Below are positions 6,805-14,159 of a DNA stretch of 20,477 bases, piece after piece. The DNA comes from OFTM34 sp047639415 (lineage in GTDB: Bacteria; Planctomycetota; UBA1135; GCA-002686595). How positions within the stretch are numbered: the first letter of the stretch is position 1; the number at the start of each line of letters is the position of its first letter. The notes under the pieces are model-generated. The model was not told the DNA's origin, searched no databases, and worked only from the letters and a program-made list of their open reading frames with translations. A program made the position numbers and the translations under genes. The DNA is taken from the NCBI GenBank assembly GCA_047639415.1, contig JBLINP010000049.1, positions 1 to 20,477 of the forward strand. The letters are read 5' to 3'.

Positions 6805-9276
6805 CATCGCAAGATCTCGGTAGGTTTCCGCGCTGGCCGTTGCTCCCGGACTAATGCCCTGGAAGCAAATGGTATGAAGGCCGAGTTCGGCTGCGCCTTG
6901 TAGGTCAGGGTCATCCTCATCGCTAATCATCACGGTTTGCGAAGCACCAAAGCCCGTGTCTGCCATGACGAGTTCGTAGGCGAAAGCCGCGGGCTTGCCG
7001 ATCACCGTCGCCGGCTTGCCTGCGCAATATTCCAAACCAGCGACCCAGAAACCGATGTCGATCACGCGTTTGCCGTCGGTGGGCCACGAACGCTTGCGAT
7101 GCATGGCGATCAACTCCGCGCCCTTTTGAAGCGCAGAGTAGGCGGTCTTCAATTCTTCATAGTCGTAGTGCGGGAAATAGTCTCCAACGACAACGGCGCG
7201 TGGGCTGGTTGTGTTTATTTCAAAATCAGAAAACTCCTCCATCGCTGGCGAGCCGAACAACGGAAGAATAGCGCCGCTGCAGTGCTCGCTCAGGTACCGA
7301 GCAGTCAGATACGAGGCCGTGTACACGTCTTCGAGATTCATGACGAAACCGTCGCGTTTAGATTCCTCGCAACGAGTTCGCCGACTGTTAATCCCATCGT
7401 TAGTCAAAAAGCGAACGGTGTAGCCCACCGATCGAAGCTGTTCGATCAAAGCGACCGCTTCTTTTGAAATTCCCGAATCGAGCTTGATCACTCCGTCTAG
7501 ATCGACAATCAGTAGAGTTTCATTCGGCTTCAAATTCGCCAAAGCAGCTGGCCGCGAAGTCCCGGGGATGCCCCCATGACGAGTCATTCGCTCAGCAACC
7601 GCGCCGTTGGCCGATCCACTATTAGCGTCGGTGCCTTGAGCTCGAAGCGAAGTCTCTAGACTCGCATGTCCCATCGACTGGAACTTCGTCTGCAAGTATT
7701 CGACGTTGTGTGGATTGGTCAAAGTCCGCGAAGGAACGACCCGTTCCACTCGAACCCCATGGGCTTCAAGTGAAGTGACCTTATCCGGATTGTTCGTATT
7801 GAGTTGAACACTCTCAACCCCTTCCAACTTCAAGATTTCGGCAGCTGCTCGGAACTCGCGCATGTCGGCGGGGAATCCCAAACGTTCGTTGGCCTCGACT
7901 GTATCGGCACCCTTTTGCTGCTCCGCGTAGGCCAGGATCTTATTCCCAAGACCAATCCCGCGGCCTTCCTGTCGCTGATACACGACGGCCCCGCGCTTCC
8001 GCTCCGCAATTGCTTGCATCGCTACTTCAAGTTGCAATCGGCAATCACATTTTAGTGAGTGCAAGATTTCTCCGGTGAAGCACTCAGAATGAACGCGAAC
8101 AAAAGGCGCGCCACCCGAACTGAGATCCCCCATGGAAATCACGATCGCCTCTTCACCATCGTCCAAGCGATAAACCTTGACCGCATAGTTTCCGAAGCGC
8201 GTTGGCAAGTCGCAGGCGGAATAGAAAGTCGGTCCTTCAGTCAACTCGGAAGGAGTTCCCGACGCTATCCGACAACTTCTTAAAAAGCGTTTGAAGGTAA
8301 ATTCCCAGGATGGGAAAAACAGCTTTCGTTCGTGATCCAACAGTCGTTGCAATCGCCCGCTATCGTTGAACAGATTCGATATGAGGTCGATGAGGGATTG
8401 ATCATTCCCAGCTTCGAGCAAGTGACCATTGATGCCTTCCTGAATCCATGCTGCCACTTCGCCCACGCGATAGCTCACAATCGGAATTCCCGTGGCAGCC
8501 GCTTCAGCAATCGACATCCCGTAGGACTCGAAGACAGAAGCGGAGACAAAAATGCTCGCGGCGCTCATCTGTTGGGCAACGCCTTCGGAGGACAGGCAAC
8601 CGGTGAATACGACCTCTACTCCGACTGCCGCTCGCCGAACTTCTTCGGTGTACTGGGCGTCCGCGCAATCGTCGCCCACCAAGATGAGGCGATGCGCCAA
8701 ATTCGGATTCAACTCGGCAGACGCAGCCATGGCCTGCGCGATAACGAGTTGGCCCTTTTCGCGAGTAACTGGGCCGACAGAGATCACCGAGGCATTCGCC
8801 TGCTTCGAGGTTTCTACCGATTGATTGCGGAAACAACCACTCACACCTGGCATCGCTACCGAAGCATCGACCGCAAAGCGATCTTTGACAATCACGGCGA
8901 GATAGCTCGACGTCGTAATCACGCCGCCCACCGCAGCTATCCAGTCTCGCTCGCGCGCTTCCATGCTTTCCCGCTTTGATGCATCGAGCAATGGATTCAG
9001 ACTCGGCAAGTAATGCAACAAGACCTGAGTTCGAGATTTGCAATCTTCGAGCCAAGTCGGAGGCGCCATCAACGAGATATACAGGCTATCGAAGACGATC
9101 GCCGCATCCGTCTGCGCTCGAGCGCAATCGGGTACAGCCGCGGCCAATTCCTCTATAGAAACGTCGGCGAGTTCACCGCGGCCGGTAGATTCGAGCCGGC
9201 GTCCGATTTCGCCGTTGTATCGATACCCGCCACTAATCAGCCCGGGATCGGTGGGAGGTTGAATGAAGATAATCAT
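6745..9276 (-). CDS. Three-domain fusion: GT4 glycosyltransferase, GTP cyclohydrolase II and HAD phosphatase
   Basis: The 843-residue ORF joins three enzymes. Residues 1-345 (9276-8242) form a GT4/GT-B glycosyltransferase with SVGPVTREKGQ and the E-x7-E nucleotide-sugar motif FESYGMSIAEA (Glu250, Glu258). Residues about 350-540 (8229-7657) are GTP cyclohydrolase II: zinc cysteines Cys399, Cys410 and Cys412, RQEGRGIGL from Arg435, Tyr450 and the catalytic pair Asp471/Arg473 (DMREF). It should convert GTP to 2,5-diamino-6-(5-phosphoribosylamino)pyrimidinone. No DHBP synthase (RibB) domain is attached. After a Gly/Ser/Ala-rich linker, residues 586-826 form a HAD phosphatase of subclass IIA (NagD/LHPP-like) with DLDG (Asp592, Asp594), Thr625, Lys761 and SDEDDPD (from Ser785). 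It is the last gene of the minus-strand operon. No frameshift or internal stop is seen, so the fusion looks genuine. The sugar donor and acceptor and the phosphatase substrate are inferred only from the fusion. Confidence 0.88.
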   Translation of the reverse strand: MIIFIQPPTDPGLISGGYRYNGEIGRRLESTGRGELADVSIEELAAAVPDCARAQTDAAIVFDSLYISLMAPPTWLEDCKSRTQVLLHYLPSLNPLLDASKRESMEARERDWIAAVGGVITTSSYLAVIVKDRFAVDASVAMPGVSGCFRNQSVETSKQANASVISVGPVTREKGQLVIAQAMAASAELNPNLAHRLILVGDDCADAQYTEEVRRAAVGVEVVFTGCLSSEGVAQQMSAASIFVSASVFESYGMSIAEAAATGIPIVSYRVGEVAAWIQEGINGHLLEAGNDQSLIDLISNLFNDSGRLQRLLDHERKLFFPSWEFTFKRFLRSCRIASGTPSELTEGPTFYSACDLPTRFGNYAVKVYRLDDGEEAIVISMGDLSSGGAPFVRVHSECFTGEILHSLKCDCRLQLEVAMQAIAERKRGAVVYQRQEGRGIGLGNKILAYAEQQKGADTVEANERLGFPADMREFRAAAEILKLEGVESVQLNTNNPDKVTSLEAHGVRVERVVPSRTLTNPHNVEYLQTKFQSMGHASLETSLRAQGTDANSGSANGAVAERMTRHGGIPGTSRPAALANLKPNETLLIVDLDGVIKLDSGISKEAVALIEQLRSVGYTVRFLTNDGINSRRTRCEESKRDGFVMNLEDVYTASYLTARYLSEHCSGAILPLFGSPAMEEFSDFEINTTSPRAVVVGDYFPHYDYEELKTAYSALQKGAELIAMHRKRSWPTDGKRVIDIGFWVAGLEYCAGKPATVIGKPAAFAYELVMADTGFGASQTVMISDEDDPDLQGAAELGLHTICFQGISPGATASAETYRDLAMLLGLNRIDDSGCREVGVQS

Positions 9277-9300
9277 GATACTGGCTAACTGCGCGTGGAG

Positions 9301-9687
9301 TTACCGAATGCTGATCGGTGCTTCGTAACTGCCCCAAGCGACATGGCTTTCTTCGAGCACTACTTTCAAGTCGCCTTCGAAGTAGGATTGCACTCGTGCG
9401 GAGACTTGATCGTGAACGTGCTTCGCTAAAAACTCGGTCGTCGTGTTCTTCCCTTCAAAGCCCTCCAAGTCATCGAGATTTTGATACCGCAGGGGTTTCA
9501 AAACTTCAGCAAGGACGTCGATGGCCTTGCCGATATCGATCACGATGCCGTCTTCGTCCAATTCGGTCGCACGGTACTCGGTGGTAATCACGAATGTAGC
9601 TCCGTGCAATGCTTGTGCGGGTCCGAAGACATCGCCTCGAAAACTGTGCGCGATCATGATGTGATCTTTAACGGCAACGCTGTACAT
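9301..9687 (-). CDS. 6-pyruvoyl-tetrahydropterin synthase-like protein, divergent (QueD/PTPS superfamily)
   Basis: The 128-residue length and overall pattern fit the T-fold PTPS/QueD family: an N-terminal VKDHIMIAHSF strand, LHGATFV, a central IDIGKAIDVLAEVLKPL helix, NTTTEFLAKHVHDQV and a final LKVVLEESHVAWGSYE strand. Canonical enzymes bind zinc with one His in the first strand and two in HGH. Here His14 and His28 are present but the third is replaced (HGA, Ala30). The usual catalytic Cys before HGH and the LDHxxLN block (here LRYQNLD) are also absent. It may therefore bind metal differently or catalyse another reaction on a reduced pterin or pyrimidine. From memory, a subgroup with HSFRG...FGPAQ.LHGAT occurs beside RibD-, MDR- and GT-type genes in other phyla; this is unverified. 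The stop of the preceding gene is 4 bases upstream, so the two are co-transcribed. Confidence 0.82.
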   Translation of the reverse strand: MYSVAVKDHIMIAHSFRGDVFGPAQALHGATFVITTEYRATELDEDGIVIDIGKAIDVLAEVLKPLRYQNLDDLEGFEGKNTTTEFLAKHVHDQVSARVQSYFEGDLKVVLEESHVAWGSYEAPISIR

Positions 9688-9691
9688 AGAG

Positions 9692-10684
9692 TCAGGACTT
9701 TCCGTAGTCGATGAGAGGAAGCGGCGAAGTGCTCTCGCCGCGATAGAGAGACTTCATAAACTGGGGCATGTCCTTAAAGGGCACGGGGCTGCCGAGCAGC
9801 GAGTCCAGTTTTGGATGGTTCAAGAGTGCCAAAACTTCGCCTATTCGCTGGCTATAGTCGTGGCTAGCGCGATGACTGACAGCGATTTTGCCAACTTGCG
9901 AGGCAATTATTCGTTTGCGTCCGTAATGGAAGTGCGTCCCTAGGTCCAGGGTCACCGACTTCGATCCGTACCAGGACAATTCGATCACTCGGCCTTCGAA
10001 ATCGACGCAATCTAGAGCAGCCTGCAAGCCCGCCGGGTTTCCGGTCGTGTGGAACGCGACCCGAAGGCCTTCCGCAAGCACCTCGGAAGGAGCACAGGCA
10101 TTCACTCCCCAAGGTAGAGTCGCTGCGAAGGCGCGACGCTTTTCATCGATCTCTACGATTTGCACGGGGCGCCCGGTTTGGTTCCACAGAACGTAGCTAA
10201 TCAGCAAGCCCACGGAACCCGCTCCGAAAACGACGCAATCCTCTTCTGGTGAAAGCTCTGCATCCCAAACCGCGTTGAGCGCCGTTTCGAGGTTGGGAAT
10301 CAGTCCGGCACGTTGAACGGGAAGCTCCTCCGGTAAAACAGTGAGGTCTTCGTCTCGAACGGCGATCAAGTCTTGATGAGGATGCATTACAAACACGGAC
10401 TTACCGGCTTGCGCTCCGTCGAGGACCGTTCCAACTAAACAGTAGCCGTACTTCAGCGGTAGCGAAAAACTTCCGCCCATGTAACGACAAGCCATGAACT
10501 CTGTACACGCCATCGGAACTTGACCGAGCCCGACCAATCGTTCGGTTCCCGGACTGACTGCGCTCCACTTGCTTTCCACCAAGCTGGTACCTGGTTCAAG
10601 CTGGGATGAAAATTCTTCCCGCTGAAGCGCTCCAACTCCAGGTTCGCGTATCCAGTACGCTTCCGATTCTAAGGCACTGCTCAT
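9692..10684 (-). CDS. MDR-family (zinc-type alcohol dehydrogenase-like) oxidoreductase
   Basis: The 330-residue protein has the GroES-like N-terminal domain (SAVSPGTERLVGLGQVP, LKYGYCLVGTV, GKSVFVMHPHQDL) and a Rossmann NAD(P)-binding domain with VVFGAGSVGLLISYVL at about residues 150-165 and an acidic residue after the second strand (QIVEIDEKR). The structural-zinc cysteine lobe of classic alcohol dehydrogenases and the GHE catalytic-zinc motif are not visible. The S-x-SPGTE signature instead recalls the BchC/threonine-dehydrogenase-like branch of MDR enzymes. It probably oxidises or reduces an alcohol or carbonyl on the pathway intermediate. Its ATG overlaps the stop of the RibD-type gene by 4 bases (ATGA), giving translational coupling, and the PTPS-like gene follows after 4 bases. 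Confidence 0.82.
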   Translation of the reverse strand: MSSALESEAYWIREPGVGALQREEFSSQLEPGTSLVESKWSAVSPGTERLVGLGQVPMACTEFMACRYMGGSFSLPLKYGYCLVGTVLDGAQAGKSVFVMHPHQDLIAVRDEDLTVLPEELPVQRAGLIPNLETALNAVWDAELSPEEDCVVFGAGSVGLLISYVLWNQTGRPVQIVEIDEKRRAFAATLPWGVNACAPSEVLAEGLRVAFHTTGNPAGLQAALDCVDFEGRVIELSWYGSKSVTLDLGTHFHYGRKRIIASQVGKIAVSHRASHDYSQRIGEVLALLNHPKLDSLLGSPVPFKDMPQFMKSLYRGESTSPLPLIDYGKS

Positions 10685-11754
10685 TCGGTCGAGGCCTCAG
10701 ATGATTGTAGAGCAGCGAGAGCCGCCGGTTGTTCGCGACATTCCATCAACAATTCGCCGTCGAGGATGAAGTGCTCCATCTGCATTCGCCGGGCATGTTG
10801 AACGTGTTCGATCACGGGTAGGGCAAAGCCCGAGATTCCCGATCCGAGAATCACAGGAGCGATATGTACATGCAGTATATCGATGCAGTCTCTGGTGAAG
10901 AATTTGGAGATGGTCTGTGATCCGCCTTCGATAAAGATCGAATTCAACCCCCGTTGCGTGAGCGCGGCTGCGAGTGCGTCCGGAGCAATGGTGCCTTCCT
11001 CATCCAAGTTTGCGCCAACGAGTTCGACCGAAGACGCTAGTGACGCCGGAGGGGTCGCGTTTGCAAGCGCGTCGTGTTCGCTGAGCACGAGACATCCGTC
11101 GTCCTGAAACACCTGGTAGCGATTGGCTTCCGATGTGATCAACTTGGCGCTCGCGTTGAGAACGATGCGCCGCGGACTTACCCCAGCGACGTGTCGAACG
11201 GTAAGCGCTGGATCATCATTCTCAACGGTTCTGCGGCCGACTAAAACACCGTCGTGAAGCGCGCGAAGACGATGAGAATGAACGAGATTCGCTTGATTGC
11301 TAATCCACTGGGACTGCCCGTTATGGCACGCGATACGTCCGTCCAAGGTTTGGGCGACGTGCGCCGTAACAAATAACTCGCCGCGCACGAGAGCATGGAA
11401 TCCACCGATCAACATCGGCAAATACAGCCTGAATACGGCTCGCGCCCCGTCTGTCAGTTCGCGCTCGACTACATCTATGGGAGCTCGCCCATCCACGAAG
11501 CAGCGATGAGAATAGACGCTGCAGTTATGGCTACTCGCGACGTCCTCATCGAGCGCGATGATCAGTTGAAGGCTGCCCTCTCGGTCCGCCTCCCCTAGAG
11601 CGTTCGGCGAAGTCAAAAAGCTCCACTTGCCCCCAGACATGACGAACCCAACTTGGTCGGTTTGACAGGCTTCCTCGCTCGATAAAAATCGGCGCAACTC
11701 CAAGAGGGAGGGCCAAACGGCTTCCGCCGCTGACTCAGCTAGTTCACAAGCCAT
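10681..11754 (-). CDS. RibD C-terminal-type (dihydrofolate-reductase-fold) reductase with an unusual N-terminal extension
   Basis: Residues about 127-335 of 357 match the RibD_C / DHFR-like reductase: FVTAHVAQTLDGRIA, QSQWISNQANLVHSHRLRAL, DGVLVGRRTVENDDPALTVR and FIEGGSQTISKFF ... IAPVILG. RibD_C enzymes reduce the ribosyl side chain of the RibA product to ribityl with NADPH. The N-terminal deaminase domain of bifunctional RibD (HAE...PCxxxGxxxPC) is absent. Residues 1-126 are a different sequence that I do not recognise, with DQVGFVMSGGKWSFLT near its start. An enzyme without the deaminase, acting before deamination, would resemble the fungal Rib7 and archaeal ArfC order. It is the first gene of the minus-strand operon; ATG 11754 has no clear Shine-Dalgarno sequence. 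Confidence 0.87.
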   Translation of the reverse strand: MACELAESAAEAVWPSLLELRRFLSSEEACQTDQVGFVMSGGKWSFLTSPNALGEADREGSLQLIIALDEDVASSHNCSVYSHRCFVDGRAPIDVVERELTDGARAVFRLYLPMLIGGFHALVRGELFVTAHVAQTLDGRIACHNGQSQWISNQANLVHSHRLRALHDGVLVGRRTVENDDPALTVRHVAGVSPRRIVLNASAKLITSEANRYQVFQDDGCLVLSEHDALANATPPASLASSVELVGANLDEEGTIAPDALAAALTQRGLNSIFIEGGSQTISKFFTRDCIDILHVHIAPVILGSGISGFALPVIEHVQHARRMQMEHFILDGELLMECREQPAALAALQSSEASTE

Positions 11755-11980
11755 GATTGATTGAGGATGAGGGAATTCTCATAGCTTCAAGCAGAGGGTC
11801 GCCGGAACCATTCTCAGAAGCGAAGTCGAGCTAGGCCGCCTCGCACGCGAGAGCCCGGTACAATCTACCATCGGATTTCGATCATGCTGGCGTTTCCGGC
11901 CCTTGCACTCCCTTTTTAATGATTGCGACGGCCACCTATTTACCCGAACGAAAACCGAGCGAACCCGACGATCGTCCGCC
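11755..11980. promoter_or_regulatory. Shared divergent promoter region between the two biosynthetic operons
   Basis: These 226 bases separate the head of the minus-strand operon (ATG 11754) from the head of the plus-strand operon (ATG 11981), so both promoters must lie here unless transcripts start inside genes. I cannot pick clean -35/-10 pairs. The AT-rich stretch near 11911-11922 (CCTTTTTAATGA) is the best melting region. ATGAG-N6-CTCAT at 11767-11782 is a short inverted repeat 13 bases ahead of the RibD-type start and could be an operator, but 5-bp arms may be chance. I recognise no FMN or other riboswitch. An upstream in-frame TTG at 11903 could extend the phosphatidyltransferase by 26 residues. 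Confidence 0.5.
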
Positions 11981-12745
11981 ATGTCACTCCCAGAACTTCG
12001 AGAACGCCCGCTTCAACGCTGGACGCTCGTGCAATCTGTTCTGTGGCTTCCAATTCTTCTGCTACTCCCGTTGCAATTAGGATCCGGTCGTTTAGCCGAA
12101 CTCACATCAGGGGAGCTCTCCCCCCAGGAGATTGCGCTCCGGTGGATCCCCTTAGCATTGATGCTGATTTCCTACGGCGGGCTTTGGTTCACCTTACGTG
12201 CGGGACGCACCCTCGCCGACTGGGTCACTTTGGCACGCTTCGCTGGATTGATCGGCTTTGTAATCTTGATCAACCTGGCGGGACAGGTCACGTGGATTGC
12301 TTGGATCTTGGCGCTAGTCGTGATCCTCGGCGATCTTGTTGATGGCTATGTTGCCCGACGGTTCGGCAGCTCTCCGGGCGGAGCCGTACTCGACATGGAG
12401 ACCGATCAATTTTCTACGTTGGCCCTCGCCATCGTCGCGGCCACTCTCATGGATGCAGGTTATTGGACACTGGCTTTGCCCGCGTTCAAATATATGTTCG
12501 TGCTTGCTATGACCTTGATGAGCATCAAGAGCACCGACCCAAAACCCTGTGATGGCGACAATCAACGCGGACGATTGATTTGCGCCATTGTGTTGGGGTT
12601 ACTTCTCGCCAGTATATTCCCCGCCTTTTCGGCGACCATTCGCGGAACAGCCAGCGCCGCGGCCGTTCTGCTCCTCGCGTACTCATTCTCAAGCGACGCC
12701 GCCTTTCTGTGGCGAGCCGCTCGTGAAATTTCGGCCCCCAGCTGA
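11981..12745 (+). CDS. CDP-alcohol phosphatidyltransferase, membrane protein
   Basis: The product is 254 residues from ATG 11981; the frame is open from TTG 11903, but the added residues are polar and unlike this family. Several hydrophobic helices (about residues 15-32, 52-71, 87-116, 145-175 and the C-terminus) make it an integral membrane protein. The family motif is present as D118-L-V-DG-YV-AR-R ... G134-AVL-D138-MET-D142, giving the four metal-binding aspartates that transfer a phosphoalcohol from a CDP-activated donor to an alcohol. By my count the gap between AR and G is seven residues, one fewer than the usual eight. It leads the plus-strand operon and probably makes a phospholipid or phosphodiester headgroup; donor and acceptor cannot be named. 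Confidence 0.85.
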   Translation: MSLPELRERPLQRWTLVQSVLWLPILLLLPLQLGSGRLAELTSGELSPQEIALRWIPLALMLISYGGLWFTLRAGRTLADWVTLARFAGLIGFVILINLAGQVTWIAWILALVVILGDLVDGYVARRFGSSPGGAVLDMETDQFSTLALAIVAATLMDAGYWTLALPAFKYMFVLAMTLMSIKSTDPKPCDGDNQRGRLICAIVLGLLLASIFPAFSATIRGTASAAAVLLLAYSFSSDAAFLWRAAREISAPS

Positions 12746-12759
12746 ACCCAGTTTTCAGT

Positions 12760-13404
12760 ATGACCCCCGTAACGTGGCTAATTCTCGTTGCCTACCTCTC
12801 GCTCCTGCTCGAACTGGTCGTCTTTCCGATCCCGAGCGAAGCTTCTACTTACCAACTGTTTTTCAAAACAGAGGGAGAAGTCGATAGCCCGGGCGATGGT
12901 TCCCTTGGGCGTGCGCGCCAACGCTCCGGTCTCGTCAAGTCTTGCTGCTACTTCCTCCCCACGGCCCTCGGCGTCGTGCTCTTTCTGATCCCACTTGGCG
13001 CCTCGGTGTACCCAGAGATCATTGAGAGTCTGTTCCCTGTGAGTGCGTTACAAACTTCGCTCTTCACCGGTTTCGGAGCGCTTGCCGTCGTTCTCGGACG
13101 CTCGATCACGTTTGGATCGGTGCTTCAATTGCGCCGACAGAAGCGCTCGGGCAAGTTGTCCGCTCAGGGCATTTTCACTCTTTCTCGAAACCCCGGTTTG
13201 GTGGGGATGTACGTTTTCTATATCGGGAACGCACTCCTTTTTCCTTGTTGGGTACTGATCATCGGCTTCCTTCCCTACGTCATCAATATGCATCGACGCG
13301 TACTAATGGAAGAGAACCATCTAGCCGAACTCATCGGTTCCGAATACCGTGTCTACTTAGAACGAGTAGCGCGCTACTTGCCCCTGGGAATAGGTTCCCG
13401 CTAA
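12760..13404 (+). CDS. Isoprenylcysteine carboxyl / phospholipid methyltransferase-like membrane protein
   Basis: The 214-residue protein has about five hydrophobic segments. Its C-terminal half carries the ICMT/PEMT signature: the GIFTLSRNPGLVGMY segment (Arg143, Asn144, Pro145), then EENHL (Glu184, Glu185) and GSEYRVYLERVARYLP. In this family these residues bind S-adenosylmethionine at the membrane face. Substrates range from prenyl-cysteine to phosphatidylethanolamine and small lipids, and many bacterial members are uncharacterised. It starts 14 bases after the phosphatidyltransferase, so methylation of that enzyme's lipid product is a reasonable inference. The N-terminal 60 residues include a first membrane span and a soluble Ser/Gly/Arg-rich stretch. 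Confidence 0.78.
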   Translation: MTPVTWLILVAYLSLLLELVVFPIPSEASTYQLFFKTEGEVDSPGDGSLGRARQRSGLVKSCCYFLPTALGVVLFLIPLGASVYPEIIESLFPVSALQTSLFTGFGALAVVLGRSITFGSVLQLRRQKRSGKLSAQGIFTLSRNPGLVGMYVFYIGNALLFPCWVLIIGFLPYVINMHRRVLMEENHLAELIGSEYRVYLERVARYLPLGIGSR

Positions 13405-13415
13405 CCCTCAATTGG

Positions 13416-14159
13416 ATGTCCAGTACTAACACCAACGTCGCCACGGAACGCGAGCAAGCCAGTGTTATGGCGTGGTTCGACCACACCTACGAAACCGCTG
13501 GATTCAAGTATTTGCGTCCACTGGCCGCCTATCCGATCTTCCTTCAACTAGTGGATGCGAAGCCGGATTCCGATCATCTCGACGTGGCCTGTGGACCGGG
13601 TCTGCTCCTGAAAGCTTCCGCAATGCGCGGATTGCGGCCAACCGGTATCGACGTCAGCCAAGCAGCTTTGGACATTGCCGCAAAGTACGTTCCCGAAGCG
13701 ACGGTAAAGCAAAGCAACGCCGAACAGTTGCCCTTTGAGTCGAACAGCTTCGACTACGTCACTTGCGTCGGTGCCATCGAGCGTTTTCTCGATCGACGAG
13801 CCGCGCTCTTGGAGATGATTCGCGTGGGGAGACAAGATGCGCACTTCTGTTTTATGGTGCGCAACGCTTCCACTCTCGTATGGCGTGTTTGGCGACAGTT
13901 GATGGGACAGAAGAACAAGCGCGGTCACCAAGACGCGCTTGAGATTCACGAGTGGGAAGCCATGTTCGCGGAGGTCGGCCTTGAAGTCGTCGGAGTTTAC
14001 GCCGACCAGTGGCCACGACAGAAACTACGCAGACTGCTTCCAAACGTTCGCAATCGGCCGATTGGAATAGAAGAGAAGGTCGCCACTCCAATTTTACCCA
14101 TGCGCTACGTCAACGAATTCATATTCACCCTGCGCAAGCAAAGCGCTCCTGGGTCGTGA
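13416..14159 (+). CDS. Class I SAM-dependent methyltransferase (first of two)
   Basis: The start is set at ATG 13416 (247 residues), 11 bases after the previous stop; the frame is open from 13245 but that part overlaps the membrane methyltransferase. The Rossmann methyltransferase motifs are clear: motif I LDVACGPG (from Leu55), the acidic residue after strand 2 in TGIDVSQAALDIA, a QSNAEQLPFESNSFDYV motif like UbiE/Methyltransf_11, and FEVGLE-like closing strands. It lacks membrane spans, so it acts in the cytoplasm or on a membrane-surface substrate. The substrate is unknown. Its stop overlaps the start of the second methyltransferase (GTGA), so the two are translationally coupled. Confidence 0.85.
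   Translation: MSSTNTNVATEREQASVMAWFDHTYETAGFKYLRPLAAYPIFLQLVDAKPDSDHLDVACGPGLLLKASAMRGLRPTGIDVSQAALDIAAKYVPEATVKQSNAEQLPFESNSFDYVTCVGAIERFLDRRAALLEMIRVGRQDAHFCFMVRNASTLVWRVWRQLMGQKNKRGHQDALEIHEWEAMFAEVGLEVVGVYADQWPRQKLRRLLPNVRNRPIGIEEKVATPILPMRYVNEFIFTLRKQSAPGS

Noticed and set aside
8332..8979. Plus-strand ORF of 215 residues opposite the fusion gene
   Set aside because: It lies entirely within the glycosyltransferase part on the other strand, whose motifs are clear; the plus-strand translation shows no family pattern.
10681..11754. Naming the reductase ribD and the fusion ribA
   Set aside because: The domains are homologous, but the missing deaminase, the fusion partners and the context argue against ordinary riboflavin synthesis, so standard symbols would mislead.
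11755..11980. FMN riboswitch ahead of the RibA/RibD-type operon
   Set aside because: I looked for the conserved RFN-element blocks on both strands and saw none; the gap contains only weak inverted repeats.
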